Positions 46,070 through 55,734 of a stretch of DNA of 64,000 bases are shown here, one piece after another (position 1 is the stretch's first letter; the number at the start of each line of letters is the position of its first letter). Below the pieces are notes generated by a model. That model searched no databases, had not been told where the DNA came from, and saw only the letters and a list, made by a program, of their open reading frames with translations. The stretch is taken from NCBI GenBank assembly GCA_024207135.1, contig CP042428.1:3906001-3970000 (forward strand), read 5' to 3'. Source of the DNA: Arthrobacter sp. C2. Its GTDB lineage: Bacteria; Actinomycetota; Actinomycetes; Actinomycetales; Micrococcaceae. The position numbers and the translations under genes are program-made.

Positions 46070-47938
46070 TTAGACCCGCGCGGGCAGCGGAACCGAGATC
46101 TCCGGTACGTAACGCACCGCACCCTTGTCCGCGGACTGGGCGAAGGCCGCGTAGGCACGCAGCGCCGGGGAAACCACGCGGTCGCGGTCGCGCGGCTGGT
46201 AGCCAATGCTGGCTTCCAAGACCTCGCGGCGGCGGGCCAGCTCGTCCTCGCTGACCTCCAGGGTGATGGAACGCGACGGGATGTCGATGGAAATGGTGTC
46301 CCCGTTCTCCACCAGTGCGATGGCGCCGCCGGCGGCGGCCTCGGGGGAGATATGCCCGATCGACAGCCCGGAGGTGCCGCCGGAGAAGCGCCCGTCGGTG
46401 ATCAGCGCGCACTTCGCGCCCAGGCCCAGGCCCTTGAGGAAGGAGGTGGGGTAGAGCATTTCCTGCATGCCCGGCCCGCCGCGCGGACCCTCGTAGCGGA
46501 TCACCACGACATCTCCTGGAACGATCTCCTTGCTCAGGATCGCGGTGACCGCGTCGTCCTGGGATTCGAAGACCACCGCGGGCCCGGAGAACGTGAAGAT
46601 CGATTCGTCAACCCCGGCGGTCTTGACCACACAGCCGTCCAAGGAGATGTTTCCGCGCAGCACAGCCAGGCCGCCCTCCACGGAGTGGGCGTGTTCCATC
46701 GAGTGGATGCAGCCGTTCTTCGCATCCACGTCCAGGGTGTCCCAGCGCTCGGACTGGGAGAACGCCTCGGCGGAGCGCACGCAGCCGGGGGCCGCATGGA
46801 AGAGTTCGATGGCCGTCTCGGTGGCCTTGCCGCCGCGGATGTCCCAGTCATCGAGCCACGAGCGCAAATCGGTGCTGTGGATGGAACGCACGTCGTGGCG
46901 CAGCCTGCCGCCGCGGTCCAGCTCGCCCAGGATCGCCGGGATGCCGCCGGCGCGGTGGACGTCCTCGACCAGGTAGTCGCCGTTGGGGGCGACCTTGGTC
47001 AGGCAGGGGGTGCGGCGGGAGATCTCGTCGATGTCGTCCAACGTGAAGTCCAGCTCGGCCTCCTGGGCCGTGGCCAAAAGGTGCAGGATGGTGTTGGAGG
47101 AGCCACCCATGGCAATGTCCATGGTCATGGCGTTCTCGAACGCGGCGCGGTTGGCGATGGCGCGCGGCAGCACGGAGGCGTCGTCGTCGAAGTAGTGGGA
47201 CTTGGTGATGTCCACGATGGCGCGGCCGGCGTCCTCGTACAGCTCCTTGCGGGCGGTGTGCGTGGCCAGCGTGGTGCCGTTGCCCGGCAGCGACAGGCCC
47301 AGGGCCTCGGTGAGGCAGTTCATCGAGTTGGCGGTGAACATGCCCGAGCACGAACCGCAGGTGGGGCAGGCGTTTTCCTCGATGTTCAGCAGTTCCTCGT
47401 CGGAGACCGCATCGTTCACGGCGTCGGCGATGGCGGAGATCAGGTTCAGCCGCTTGCGCACGGTGCCGTCCACCAGCACCGCGGTGCCGCCCTCCATCGG
47501 GCCGCCGGAAACAAACACGGTGGGGATGTTCAGGCGCATGGCGGCCATCATCATGCCCGGGGTGATCTTGTCGCAGTTGGAGATGCAGATCAGGGCGTCG
47601 GCGCAGTGCGCGTTGACCATGTACTCGACGGAGTCGGCGATCAGGTCGCGGCTGGGCAGCGAGTACAGCATGCCGCTGTGGCCCATGGCGATCCCGTCGT
47701 CCACGGCGATGGTGTTGAACTCGCGCGGGATTCCGCCGGCCTCGATGATCGCGTCGGAGACGATGCGGCCCACCGGCTGGAGGTGGGTGTGGCCGGGGAC
47801 GAATTCGGTGAAGCTGTTGGCGACGGCAATGATCGGCTTACCGAAGTCGGAGCCCTTGACGCCGGCGGCGCGGAGCAGCGCGCGTGCTCCGACCATGTTG
47901 CGGCCATGGGTGACTGTTCGTGAACGTAATTCAGGCAT
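46070..47938 (-). CDS. ilvD: Dihydroxy-acid dehydratase
   Basis: A 622-residue iron-sulfur dehydratase for valine, leucine and isoleucine synthesis (and pantothenate), turning 2,3-dihydroxy acids into 2-oxo acids. Cluster cysteines are in [13 protein letters not shown] and [26 protein letters not shown] and the C-terminal [20 protein letters not shown] are family motifs. The start at 47938 ([19 protein letters not shown]) matches the family. It is divergent from an XRE regulator by 77 bp and is transcribed alone. Confidence 0.96.
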   Translation of the reverse strand: MPELRSRTVTHGRNMVGARALLRAAGVKGSDFGKPIIAVANSFTEFVPGHTHLQPVGRIVSDAIIEAGGIPREFNTIAVDDGIAMGHSGMLYSLPSRDLIADSVEYMVNAHCADALICISNCDKITPGMMMAAMRLNIPTVFVSGGPMEGGTAVLVDGTVRKRLNLISAIADAVNDAVSDEELLNIEENACPTCGSCSGMFTANSMNCLTEALGLSLPGNGTTLATHTARKELYEDAGRAIVDITKSHYFDDDASVLPRAIANRAAFENAMTMDIAMGGSSNTILHLLATAQEAELDFTLDDIDEISRRTPCLTKVAPNGDYLVEDVHRAGGIPAILGELDRGGRLRHDVRSIHSTDLRSWLDDWDIRGGKATETAIELFHAAPGCVRSAEAFSQSERWDTLDVDAKNGCIHSMEHAHSVEGGLAVLRGNISLDGCVVKTAGVDESIFTFSGPAVVFESQDDAVTAILSKEIVPGDVVVIRYEGPRGGPGMQEMLYPTSFLKGLGLGAKCALITDGRFSGGTSGLSIGHISPEAAAGGAIALVENGDTISIDIPSRSITLEVSEDELARRREVLEASIGYQPRDRDRVVSPALRAYAAFAQSADKGAVRYVPEISVPLPARV

Positions 47939-48015
47939 GATCCAAGTCAACCAGCACCGTCCACGCGGCGGAAGACGCTCCTAATACTAGTAGTGGCAGT
48001 GATAGATTTAGACGA

Positions 48016-48852
48016 ATGAACGAAGAACGCAGGCGGGAGCTGGGGCAGTTCCTGCGCGACAGGCGCGGCAACCTTGTCCGCGCGGAACTGGGGCTGCCGC
48101 CGATCGGGCGCAACCGCACGCTGGGCCTGCGCCGGGAGGAGATCGCCGCCTTCGCCGCGGTCAGCGTCACCTGGTACACCTGGCTCGAACAGGGGCGGGA
48201 CATCAACGCCTCCCGCCAGGTGCTCGAATCCATCGCCCGCGTGCTCACCCTGACCTCGGCCGAAACGGCGTACCTGCTGGCCCTGGGCGGATACACGCCC
48301 GTCCCCGCCACCGAGGTCATGGCGATCGAGCAGGCACCGGACCACCTGCAGCGGCTGCTCGACGCCTTTGACTTCCCGGCGTTCGCCGTCGCCCCGGACT
48401 GGGGCATCGCCGGCTGGAACCGCGCCTACGCGGGCCTCTACACGCGCATCGGCGCGGTGGGCCCGGAGGACCGGAACCTGCTCTGGCTGATTTTCACCGA
48501 TCCGCACCTGCGCCAGATGCTGCCCGACTGGGAAGAAACCTCGCGGCACTTTGTCGCCGAGTTCCGTGCCGAGGCCGGTGCCCGCCTGGGATCGGCCGCC
48601 CACACAACACTGCTGAAGCGACTGGGAGAAGCCAGCGAACAATTCGCCAAGCTCTGGGCCGACCGCGGCGTGGAGCGCTTTGCCTCCCGGCAGCGCGTGT
48701 TCCTGCACCCGGCGGCCGGCGAGCTGGTCTTTGAGCAGCACCGGCTGGTGCCCTCCGACGCCCCGGAGCTGCACCTGGTGATATACGTGCCGGTGCCCGG
48801 AACCCCGACAGGGGAAAAGATGCGCAAGCTCCTGGTGGACGAAACCGCCTGA
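48016..48852 (+). CDS. XRE family regulator with MmyB-like ligand domain
   Basis: A 278-residue regulator. The N-terminal Cro/C1-type helix-turn-helix includes LRREEIAAFAAVSVTWYTWLEQGRD, and the C-terminal half is the MmyB-like PAS-fold ligand domain (PAFAVAPDWGIAGWNRAYAGLY). Members of this group often control a divergent neighbour; here that is ilvD, although control of a catabolic dehydrogenase elsewhere is equally possible. TAGATT ends 7 nt before the ATG, the leaderless pattern. An 8-bp palindrome TACTAGTA lies in the short shared region. Confidence 0.88.
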   Translation: MNEERRRELGQFLRDRRGNLVRAELGLPPIGRNRTLGLRREEIAAFAAVSVTWYTWLEQGRDINASRQVLESIARVLTLTSAETAYLLALGGYTPVPATEVMAIEQAPDHLQRLLDAFDFPAFAVAPDWGIAGWNRAYAGLYTRIGAVGPEDRNLLWLIFTDPHLRQMLPDWEETSRHFVAEFRAEAGARLGSAAHTTLLKRLGEASEQFAKLWADRGVERFASRQRVFLHPAAGELVFEQHRLVPSDAPELHLVIYVPVPGTPTGEKMRKLLVDETA

Positions 48853-49245
48853 CGCCGCCCGGGCCGAACCAAGGCGCGGACCGGGTTGCCGGCCACGGCG
48901 CCCGAGTCGTTCCGCACGCACCCCCTCCTGCCCATCCAGGGGTCCCGCCGCGCCCGGGAAAGGAACCCCGCCCGCGGCTGCCTCATAGCCCGAATGCGGT
49001 AACCCGGCCGCCGCTTGCCATCGCCTGCGGCCCCCGGCACTGCTCCCGCTGGCAGTGCCGCGGGACGTCACGGAAGCTTCACGGAAACTACCCGGTCGTC
49101 ATGCCCGATGCAAAAATCCTTGCAATTCAAGGGAAGTAGTCGAATTTCCTCCCGTAACAATGTGACCCCCACGGCGGGCGTAAATGACGCTGCGGGGTCA
49201 TGTGAAGTGCTTTAACCGTTCGTGACAGCCTGGCCGGCAGGGCCC
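48853..49245. other. Upstream region of the met operon without genes
   Basis: About 390 bp with no supportable gene. It contains TGTGACCCC at 49161-49169 and the matching GGGGTCA at 49194-49200 (7-bp inverted repeat, loop of about 24 nt), which could be a regulator site for the met promoter. Confidence 0.35.
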
Positions 49246-49275
49246 TTGCATCCGTGGTTTCGGCAGGCCCAAGAT
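49246..49275 (+). promoter_or_regulatory. Candidate promoter of the met operon
   Basis: TTGCAT (49246-49251), 18 nt, CAAGAT (49270-49275), ending 11 nt before the riboswitch P1 stem, a suitable place for the transcript start. Confidence 0.4.
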
Positions 49276-49286
49276 GGATACATCAA

Positions 49287-49398
49287 CCATCAAGAGCGGC
49301 TGAGAGATCTGGCTCGTTGACGCCGCAGCAACCATCGCCCGATGGAATTCCCCTTCCGGGGAATCCGATCGCGAGGGTGCTAAGGCCAGAAGCGATGG
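49287..49398 (+). ncRNA. SAM-I (S-box) riboswitch aptamer
   Basis: The P1 stem pairs CCATC (49287-49291) with GATGG (49394-49398). Inside are the conserved S-box segments: AAGAGCGGCTGAGAGA, GGCTCGTTGA, GCAGCAACC, a G/C-rich P3 hairpin with loop near 49351, and GGTGCTAAGGCC. It binds S-adenosylmethionine and should shut off metF-metE-metY-metB when SAM is plentiful. Confidence 0.88.
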
Positions 49399-49480
49399 AG
49401 CCGCTTTCAGCGTTCACTCACATCGCCGCAGGAAACCCGTGACGGGTGCCTGGGGCTTTTGTGGCGAGCCTTGATGCCTC

Positions 49481-49499
49481 CCTCGTGTCGACGAGGAGT
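49481..49499 (+). promoter_or_regulatory. metF: Hairpin sequestering the metF ribosome-binding site
   Basis: CCTCGT (49481-49486) pairs perfectly with ACGAGG (49491-49496), which is part of the metF ribosome-binding site GAGGAG (49494-49499). There is no U-run, so SAM control is probably translational rather than by termination. Confidence 0.5.
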
Positions 49500-49506
49500 A
49501 ATTTCA

Positions 49507-50433
49507 ATGAGCATTGCACCGACAACAGCACCGCCGTCACTGTCCTACGAGCTGTACCCGCCAGTGAACCGCGATGCCTCCGAGGGTGTTTTCAACACCA
49601 TCTCCGCACTGGAGTCCACGGATCCCGACTACGTGTCGGTGACCTACTCGGGGTCCCCTGCCCGCCGCAACGCGTCCCTGGAACTGATCGAGCACCTCAT
49701 CCAAAACACCCGGCTGCGTCCGCTGGCGCACCTGACCTGTGTGGGGGAGAGCCGCGAATCGCTGCAGAACCTGATTCGCCACTTCATCTCCCTCGGGGTC
49801 CGCGGGGTGCTGGCACTGCGCGGGGACCTGTCCACCGATCCGCAGGACTGGCGCGGGGAGTTCCCCTTCGCCCGATACCTGATCGAACTGATCCGGGAGG
49901 TGGAAGCCGAGCACTCGGCAGCACTGGCCGGCGGGCGGCTGGGCGTGGGCGTTGCCGCCTACCCCATCCGGCACCCCGAATCCCCGTCCTTCGAGCATGA
50001 CGTGGAGGTGCTGCTGGCCAAGGAACGCTCCGGGGCCAACTACGCCATCACCCAGGTGTACTTCCAGCCCGCGGAATACACACACCTCGTGGAGTCCGCC
50101 CGCCGGGCCGGGGTCACCATCCCAGTGATCCCCGGGGTCATCCCGCTGAACTCGCTGCGGCGCCTGAACCGGCTGGCGTCGATGACGGGGATTGCCCCGG
50201 ATCCGATCCTGGCCCACGCCCTGGAAACCGCAAGCTCGGAGGCCGAACGCCACCGCATCGGCGTGGACGCCGCCGTCAACCTGGCCCGCAGGGCCTTCGA
50301 CGACGGGGCACCGGGCGTGCACCTCTACACCTTCAACGACCACCGCGGCTCCCTCGACGTGATCGAGCAGCTCGAACTGCCACGGACCCGCGCCACCCTC
50401 ACCAACGCCTGGGCCACCCGCGCAGCGGTCTGA
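49507..50433 (+). CDS. metF: Methylenetetrahydrofolate reductase
   Basis: A 308-residue FAD-dependent TIM-barrel enzyme that makes 5-methyl-THF for methionine synthesis. SYELYPPVN at the N-terminus, THLTC-type sequence LAHLTCVGES, VLALRGD and the FQPAEY/IPGVIPLNS region are visible. GAGGAG lies 8 nt before the ATG at 49507. It is the first gene of the riboswitch-led operon and supplies the methyl donor used by the next gene product, MetE. Confidence 0.94.
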   Translation: MSIAPTTAPPSLSYELYPPVNRDASEGVFNTISALESTDPDYVSVTYSGSPARRNASLELIEHLIQNTRLRPLAHLTCVGESRESLQNLIRHFISLGVRGVLALRGDLSTDPQDWRGEFPFARYLIELIREVEAEHSAALAGGRLGVGVAAYPIRHPESPSFEHDVEVLLAKERSGANYAITQVYFQPAEYTHLVESARRAGVTIPVIPGVIPLNSLRRLNRLASMTGIAPDPILAHALETASSEAERHRIGVDAAVNLARRAFDDGAPGVHLYTFNDHRGSLDVIEQLELPRTRATLTNAWATRAAV

Positions 50434-50487
50434 CCGGCACCGTCTTTCCAGCTTTCAGCAACGTCAACAACACCAAGGAGAAACACC

Positions 50488-52845
50488 ATGTCGAAGCCAA
50501 TCTTCCCCGCCGCCTCCATCCTCGGCTACCCGCGCATCGGGCCTAACCGCGAACTGAAAAAGGCCCTCGAGGCCCACTGGGCCCAAAAGACCGACGAGGC
50601 CATGCTGCACGCCGCCGCCCTGCAGCTGCAGAAGGCGAACCTTTCCAGGCTTGCCGCACTGGGCCTGAAGCCCGACGATGCCTCGCTGCCCGGCGACTTC
50701 GCCTACTACGACCAGGTCCTGGACGCCACCCTCGCCCTCTCGGCCCTGCCCACCCGCTTTGCCGACCTGGCCGACGCCAACGGCGCCATCGACACCGCCG
50801 CCTCCTTCGTCCTGGCCCGCGGCGACGAATCCCGCGCCCCGCAGGAAATGACCAAGTGGTTCGACACCAACTACCACTACCTGGTCCCGGAAATCGGCGA
50901 GACCACCCCGATCAGGGCCAACGCCACCGCACTGGTCGAATCCTTCACGGCGCACGCCGCCAACGGCACCACCATCCGCCCCACACTGGTCGGCCCCATC
51001 AGCTACCTGCTGCTGGCCAAGGCCGAGGACGGCGCAGCTCCGGGCTTCGACCCGCTGGCCCGTATCGATGAGGTCGTGGCAGCCTACGCGAAGATCCTCG
51101 CCGAGCTGTCCGCCGCCGGCGCACCGTGGGTGCAGCTGGACGAGCCGGGCCTGGTCACCGACCGCGGCGCCGAACTGGCGGTCCCCGGCGCGCTCGCCGA
51201 GACCGTCTACACCAAGCTGGCGGCCGCCACTGCGCGCCCGGCGCTGCTGGTCACCTTCGGCTACGGCACCGCCGGGGATCCCGCCCGCCCGGGTGCCACC
51301 CAGGGCCTGCTGGCCCGCGCCGGTGTCGAGGCCGTGCACGCCGATGTGGTCCGCGGCGCCCTGCCCACCGCCGAATTCCTCGGCGACCTGGCCGGTTCCA
51401 CGCTCGTGGCCGGCATCGTGGATTCGCGCAACATCTGGCGCAACAACCTCTCCGCCTCGCTGGAGATCCTCAAGTCGCTGCGCACCGAGGTCGAGAAGGC
51501 CGACGGCACCCTGGCCGTGGGCACAGCCACCTCGCTGCAGCACGTCCCGCACGATGTCGCCCTGGAAGCAAACCTTCCGGCCCACCTTCCCGAATGGCTC
51601 GCCTTCGCCAACCAGAAGGTCGCCGAGGTCATCACCCTGGCCAAGGGCCTTTCCGAGGGCGAATCGGCGATCGCCGCGCAGCTCTCGGCCGCCGAGTCCG
51701 CCATCGCCCACCGTGCCGGATTCGCCGGGACCACCGTCGCCGCGGTGCGCGGGCGCCTGGCCAACCTGACCACCGCCGACTTCTCACGCTCCGATGCGCA
51801 GACCCGCAAGGCCGCCCAGGAGGATGCCCTGGAGCTGCCGCCGCTGCCGACCACCACCATCGGTTCCTTCCCGCAGACCACCCAAATCCGCACCGCCCGC
51901 GCCGCCCACAAGGCCGGCACCCTGGATGACGCCGGATACGAGGGCTTCCTCAAGGAGGAAATCAACCGGGTGGTCGAGCTGCAGGAACGCCTGGGCCTGG
52001 ATGTGCTGGTGCACGGCGAGGCCGAGCGCAACGACATGGTCCAGTACTTCGCCGAGAACTTCGACGGCTTCTCCGAGACCGAGAACGGCTGGGTGCAGTC
52101 CTACGGATCCCGGGCCACCCGCCCCTCGATCCTCTGGGGGGATGTCTCCCGCCCGGCGGCCTTCACCGTCCCGTGGATCTCCTACGCCGCCTCGCTGACC
52201 ACCAAGCCGCTCAAGGGAATGCTCACCGGACCGGTCACCATCCTGGCCTGGAGCTTCATCCGCGACGATGCGCCGCTGTCGGTCTCCGCGAACCAGGTGG
52301 CCCTGGCGCTGAGGGACGAGATCGCGGACCTGCAGGCCGCCGGGATTTCCATCATCCAGGTGGACGAGCCGGCGCTGCGCGAGCTGCTGCCGTTGCGCGC
52401 CGCGGACCAGCCCAAGTACCTGGGCTGGAGCGTGGATGCCTTCCGCCTGGCCACCGCCGGCGCGGTGGATGCCACCCAGATCCACACCCACCTGTGCTAC
52501 TCGGAATTCGGCGAAATCATCGAGGCCATCGACGCACTGGATGCCGATGTCACCTCGATCGAGGCCGCCCGTTCCCGCATGGAGGTCACCGCGGATCTGA
52601 CCAGCTACGGCTACTCCCGCGGCATCGGCCCGGGCGTGTACGACATCCACTCCCCGCGCGTTCCCTCCACCGAGGAAGTCGCCGAGCTCATCGACATCGC
52701 CCTGGGTTCGCTGGATCCCAAGGCCCTGTGGATCAACCCTGACTGCGGGCTGAAGACCCGCGGCTACGCCGAGACCGAGGCCTCGCTGGCCAACCTGGTG
52801 GAGGCGGCCGTCGCCGCCCGCGCCACCCTGGGCGCCACGGTCTAG
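50488..52845 (+). CDS. metE: Cobalamin-independent methionine synthase
   Basis: A 785-residue zinc enzyme that transfers methyl from 5-methyl-THF-polyglutamate to homocysteine. It has the duplicated TIM-barrel architecture. ILGYPRIGPNRELKKALE opens the N-terminal barrel. The C-terminal barrel carries the zinc ligands His and Cys of HTHLCYSEFGEI and Cys of NPDCGLKTR, along with GEAERNDMVQYFAE. AAGGAG lies 9 nt before the ATG. It begins 54 bp after metF and needs the MetF product. Confidence 0.96.
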   Translation: MSKPIFPAASILGYPRIGPNRELKKALEAHWAQKTDEAMLHAAALQLQKANLSRLAALGLKPDDASLPGDFAYYDQVLDATLALSALPTRFADLADANGAIDTAASFVLARGDESRAPQEMTKWFDTNYHYLVPEIGETTPIRANATALVESFTAHAANGTTIRPTLVGPISYLLLAKAEDGAAPGFDPLARIDEVVAAYAKILAELSAAGAPWVQLDEPGLVTDRGAELAVPGALAETVYTKLAAATARPALLVTFGYGTAGDPARPGATQGLLARAGVEAVHADVVRGALPTAEFLGDLAGSTLVAGIVDSRNIWRNNLSASLEILKSLRTEVEKADGTLAVGTATSLQHVPHDVALEANLPAHLPEWLAFANQKVAEVITLAKGLSEGESAIAAQLSAAESAIAHRAGFAGTTVAAVRGRLANLTTADFSRSDAQTRKAAQEDALELPPLPTTTIGSFPQTTQIRTARAAHKAGTLDDAGYEGFLKEEINRVVELQERLGLDVLVHGEAERNDMVQYFAENFDGFSETENGWVQSYGSRATRPSILWGDVSRPAAFTVPWISYAASLTTKPLKGMLTGPVTILAWSFIRDDAPLSVSANQVALALRDEIADLQAAGISIIQVDEPALRELLPLRAADQPKYLGWSVDAFRLATAGAVDATQIHTHLCYSEFGEIIEAIDALDADVTSIEAARSRMEVTADLTSYGYSRGIGPGVYDIHSPRVPSTEEVAELIDIALGSLDPKALWINPDCGLKTRGYAETEASLANLVEAAVAARATLGATV

Positions 52846-52949
52846 CCTGCACGCAGTTGTGCGGGTGCGGCACCGGGGAATTCGGTGCCGCACCCGCGCA
52901 CCATCCCCTAATACGCACTTCTTCCTCCCTCGGCCCGAAAGGCACGATC

Positions 52950-54287
52950 ATGGCCTCCAGCTCCTGGCACCACGCCACCACCGAAATCCACGCCGGATAC
53001 TCCCCGGCGGGAGAACACCGACCCATGACCGTGCCGATCTACAACACCGCGGCCTACCAGTTCCCCGACTACGCCACTGCGGCAAGGCTCTTCTCGCTGA
53101 AGGCACCGGGCTTCACCTACTCGCGCACCGGCAATCCCACGGTCGCGGTGCTCGAGGAGCGCGCCGCCGCCCTGGAAGGCGGGATCGGGGCCATCGCCAC
53201 GGCCACCGGGCAGGCGGCCGTGGCGCTGTCCCTGCTGGCGCTGCTTCAGGGACCCAACCACCTGGTGGCCTCGTCCAAGCTCTACGGCGGCACCGTCGAC
53301 CTGCTCACCGACACCTTCGCCGACTTCGGCATCACCGTCACGTTCGTCGACCCGGAAGACCCGGCCAACTGGGCCGCGGCCATCACCGAGAAGACCCGGG
53401 GATTCCTGCTCGAGTCGGTCTCCAACCCGCTGGCCACCCTGGTGGATCTGCGCGCAATCACCGATCTGGCCCACGCGGCGGGGATCCCGGTGGTCGTGGA
53501 CAACACCCTGGCCACCTCGGCCGCATACAGGCCCATCGAGTTCGGTGCCGACATCGTGGTGCACTCGGCAACCAAGGCCCTGTCCGGGCATGGATCGGTT
53601 CTTGGGGGACTGGTCATTGACGCCGGCACGTTCGACTTCACCGATGCCGCCCGCTGGCCGCAGATCGCCGGTCCCAAGGCCCGATATGGCGGGGACTCGC
53701 TGCTGGGGCGCTACGGATCCACGGCGTACCTGATGCTCGCCCGCTCCAAGTTCCTGCACGACCTGGGCCCCACGCTCTCGGCGGCCTCTGCCAGCTCCAT
53801 CCTCACCGGCATCGAGACGCTCTCGCTGCGCGTGGCCAAGGCCCAGGCCAACGTGCTCGAACTGGTCAAGGCCCTGGACGGGCACCCGGCCGTGGCCCGG
53901 GTGCACCACCCCTCGGTGTCCACCCACCAGGACCACGAGCTGGCCAAGGAACATTTCCCCAATGGCACCGGCTGCGTGTTTTCCTTTGACCTGGTGGATG
54001 CCTCTGCGGTGCCGCAGCTGGTCGACTCGCTGAAGCTCTTTGCGCTGGCCGCCAACATCGGGGACGCCCGCTCGCTGGTCGTGCACCCGGCCGCGATGAC
54101 CCACTGCCGGCTCAACGATGCGCAGCTGGCGGCCGCCGGCATCGCACCGGGCACGCTGCGCCTGTCCGTGGGACTTGAGGACGCCGCCGATTTGATCGCC
54201 GACCTCATCGCTGGGCTCGACGCCCTGGGCCAAGACAACACCACCGAAACCGTGGCCAACGCGCCGCGCCAAACCGTCAACGCCTAG
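52950..54287 (+). CDS. metY: O-acetylhomoserine sulfhydrylase family PLP enzyme
   Basis: A 445-residue Cys/Met-metabolism PLP enzyme of the length usual for MetY, which makes homocysteine from O-acetylhomoserine and sulfide. YSRTGNPTVAVLEER, the VVDNTLATSAAYRP strand and the PLP lysine in HSATKALSGHGS are visible. The start at 52950 has GAAAGG about 7 nt upstream. It provides sulfide-based homocysteine to MetE. Confidence 0.92.
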   Translation: MASSSWHHATTEIHAGYSPAGEHRPMTVPIYNTAAYQFPDYATAARLFSLKAPGFTYSRTGNPTVAVLEERAAALEGGIGAIATATGQAAVALSLLALLQGPNHLVASSKLYGGTVDLLTDTFADFGITVTFVDPEDPANWAAAITEKTRGFLLESVSNPLATLVDLRAITDLAHAAGIPVVVDNTLATSAAYRPIEFGADIVVHSATKALSGHGSVLGGLVIDAGTFDFTDAARWPQIAGPKARYGGDSLLGRYGSTAYLMLARSKFLHDLGPTLSAASASSILTGIETLSLRVAKAQANVLELVKALDGHPAVARVHHPSVSTHQDHELAKEHFPNGTGCVFSFDLVDASAVPQLVDSLKLFALAANIGDARSLVVHPAAMTHCRLNDAQLAAAGIAPGTLRLSVGLEDAADLIADLIAGLDALGQDNTTETVANAPRQTVNA

Positions 54288-54305
54288 GGACCAGGGAGCA
54301 GCATC

Positions 54306-55514
54306 ATGGGAACCACCAGCCACCGGGGTTTCAACACCCAAGCCATCCACGCGGGCCAGGCGCCCGACCCGCTCACCGGTGCGGTCATCCCGCCGATCTA
54401 CCAGACCAGCACCTTCGTGCAGGACGGGATCAACGTCCTGCGCAACGGGCACGAGTACTCCCGCGGCTCCAACCCGACCCGCAACGGATTCGAAACCCAG
54501 CTCACCGCCCTGGAGGGCGGGCATGCCGGTTTCGCCTTCGCCTCCGGGATCGCCGCCGAGGACGCCCTGCTGCGCGCGGTGCTGGCCCCGGGCGACCACA
54601 TCGTGCTCGGTGCCGACGGCTACGGCGGCACCAACCGCCTGGTCAACCGCCTGCACGGCAAGTGGGGGATCACCAACACCCCGGTGGACATCACCGACCT
54701 GGACGCCGTCGCCGCGGCCGTCCAACCGGGGAAGACAGCGCTGCTCTGGGTCGAAACACCGTCGAACCCGCTGCTGGGCATCGCGGATGTCGCCGGCTGG
54801 GCGAGGGTCGCCCAGGCTGCAGGTGCCCTGCTGGTCGTGGACAACACCTTCGCGACCCCGTTCCTGCAGCGCCCGCTGTCCTTGGGCGCGGACGCCGTGG
54901 TGCACTCGACCACCAAGTACATCGGCGGGCACTCGGATGTGCTCGGGGGAGCGGTGATCGTGGCCCGGAAGGAATTCCGCGGCGAGGAGCTGGCGGCCTC
55001 CGTGGGATTCCAGCAATTCGCCGGGGGAGCGGTGGCCGGGCCGCAGGACTGTTTCTTGGCCGCCCGCGGGCTGAAGACCCTGGGGCTGCGCATGGAACGC
55101 CACTGCGCCAACGCCGCAACCCTTGCCGAATGGCTGGGAACCCGCGAGGAAGTCGAAACCGTCCTGTACCCGGGCCTGGAATCGCACCCCGGCCACGAGC
55201 TGGCCAAGACCCAGTCCAGCGGCTTCGGCGGAATCGTCTCAATCCAGCTTGCCGGAGGGGAAGCCGCGGCCCGGGCCTTTGCCGAGTCGATGAAGCTCTT
55301 TGCGCTCTCGGTGTCCCTGGGCGGGGTCGAATCGTTGGTTTGCTACTCGGCGGAAATGACCCATGCCTCGGTGATCGGCACCCCGTTGGCCGTGCCGCGG
55401 AACCTGGTGCGCCTGAGCGTCGGAATCGAACAGGTCGAGGACCTCATCGCCGACCTGGAGCTCGGGCTGGCCGCCGCGCGGAATGCCTCGCGCCAGTACG
55501 CCGGGGCCAGATAA
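54306..55514 (+). CDS. metB: Cystathionine gamma-synthase-like PLP enzyme
   Basis: A 402-residue paralogue of the preceding protein. YSRGSNPTRNGFE, VVDNTFATPFLQRP, the PLP lysine in HSTTKYIGGHSD and SLGGVESLVCYSAEMTHASV are typical of the MetB/MetC branch. It starts 18 bp after metY with AGGGAG about 8 nt upstream. It could act as cystathionine gamma-synthase or gamma-lyase; the operon position favours a role in making homocysteine. Confidence 0.88.
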   Translation: MGTTSHRGFNTQAIHAGQAPDPLTGAVIPPIYQTSTFVQDGINVLRNGHEYSRGSNPTRNGFETQLTALEGGHAGFAFASGIAAEDALLRAVLAPGDHIVLGADGYGGTNRLVNRLHGKWGITNTPVDITDLDAVAAAVQPGKTALLWVETPSNPLLGIADVAGWARVAQAAGALLVVDNTFATPFLQRPLSLGADAVVHSTTKYIGGHSDVLGGAVIVARKEFRGEELAASVGFQQFAGGAVAGPQDCFLAARGLKTLGLRMERHCANAATLAEWLGTREEVETVLYPGLESHPGHELAKTQSSGFGGIVSIQLAGGEAAARAFAESMKLFALSVSLGGVESLVCYSAEMTHASVIGTPLAVPRNLVRLSVGIEQVEDLIADLELGLAAARNASRQYAGAR

Positions 55515-55698
55515 AGACTTGCGGTGGTCCCTTGTGAAGGTCTGAGGGGGCTGGGGAGGGGCCGCCGCATTCCCGTCCGGAACGAAGTCGCCGGGAAATG
55601 CGTGAAGCAAATGAAGCCGTGATGCCGCGATAAGCGGTAGGTGGTTTGCGATGAGTGGCAAGCGGTGAACGGATTGTTGTCACAAGTGGACAGGCGTT

Positions 55699-55734
55699 GA
55701 TCAGTTTGCCACGATCTATTCATGTCAACTGATC
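55699..55734. promoter_or_regulatory. Inverted repeat around the BASS start codon
   Basis: GATCAGTT (55699-55706) and AACTGATC (55727-55734) are perfect 8-bp arms, 20 nt apart, bracketing the ATG at 55722. It could be an operator or an mRNA hairpin hiding the start. Confidence 0.35.

Noticed and set aside
49401-49470. A terminator hairpin in the met leader (ACCCGT/ACGGGT)
   Set aside because: The stem is only six base pairs and is followed by a mixed sequence before a short T-run, so it is weaker than the hairpin covering the ribosome-binding site.
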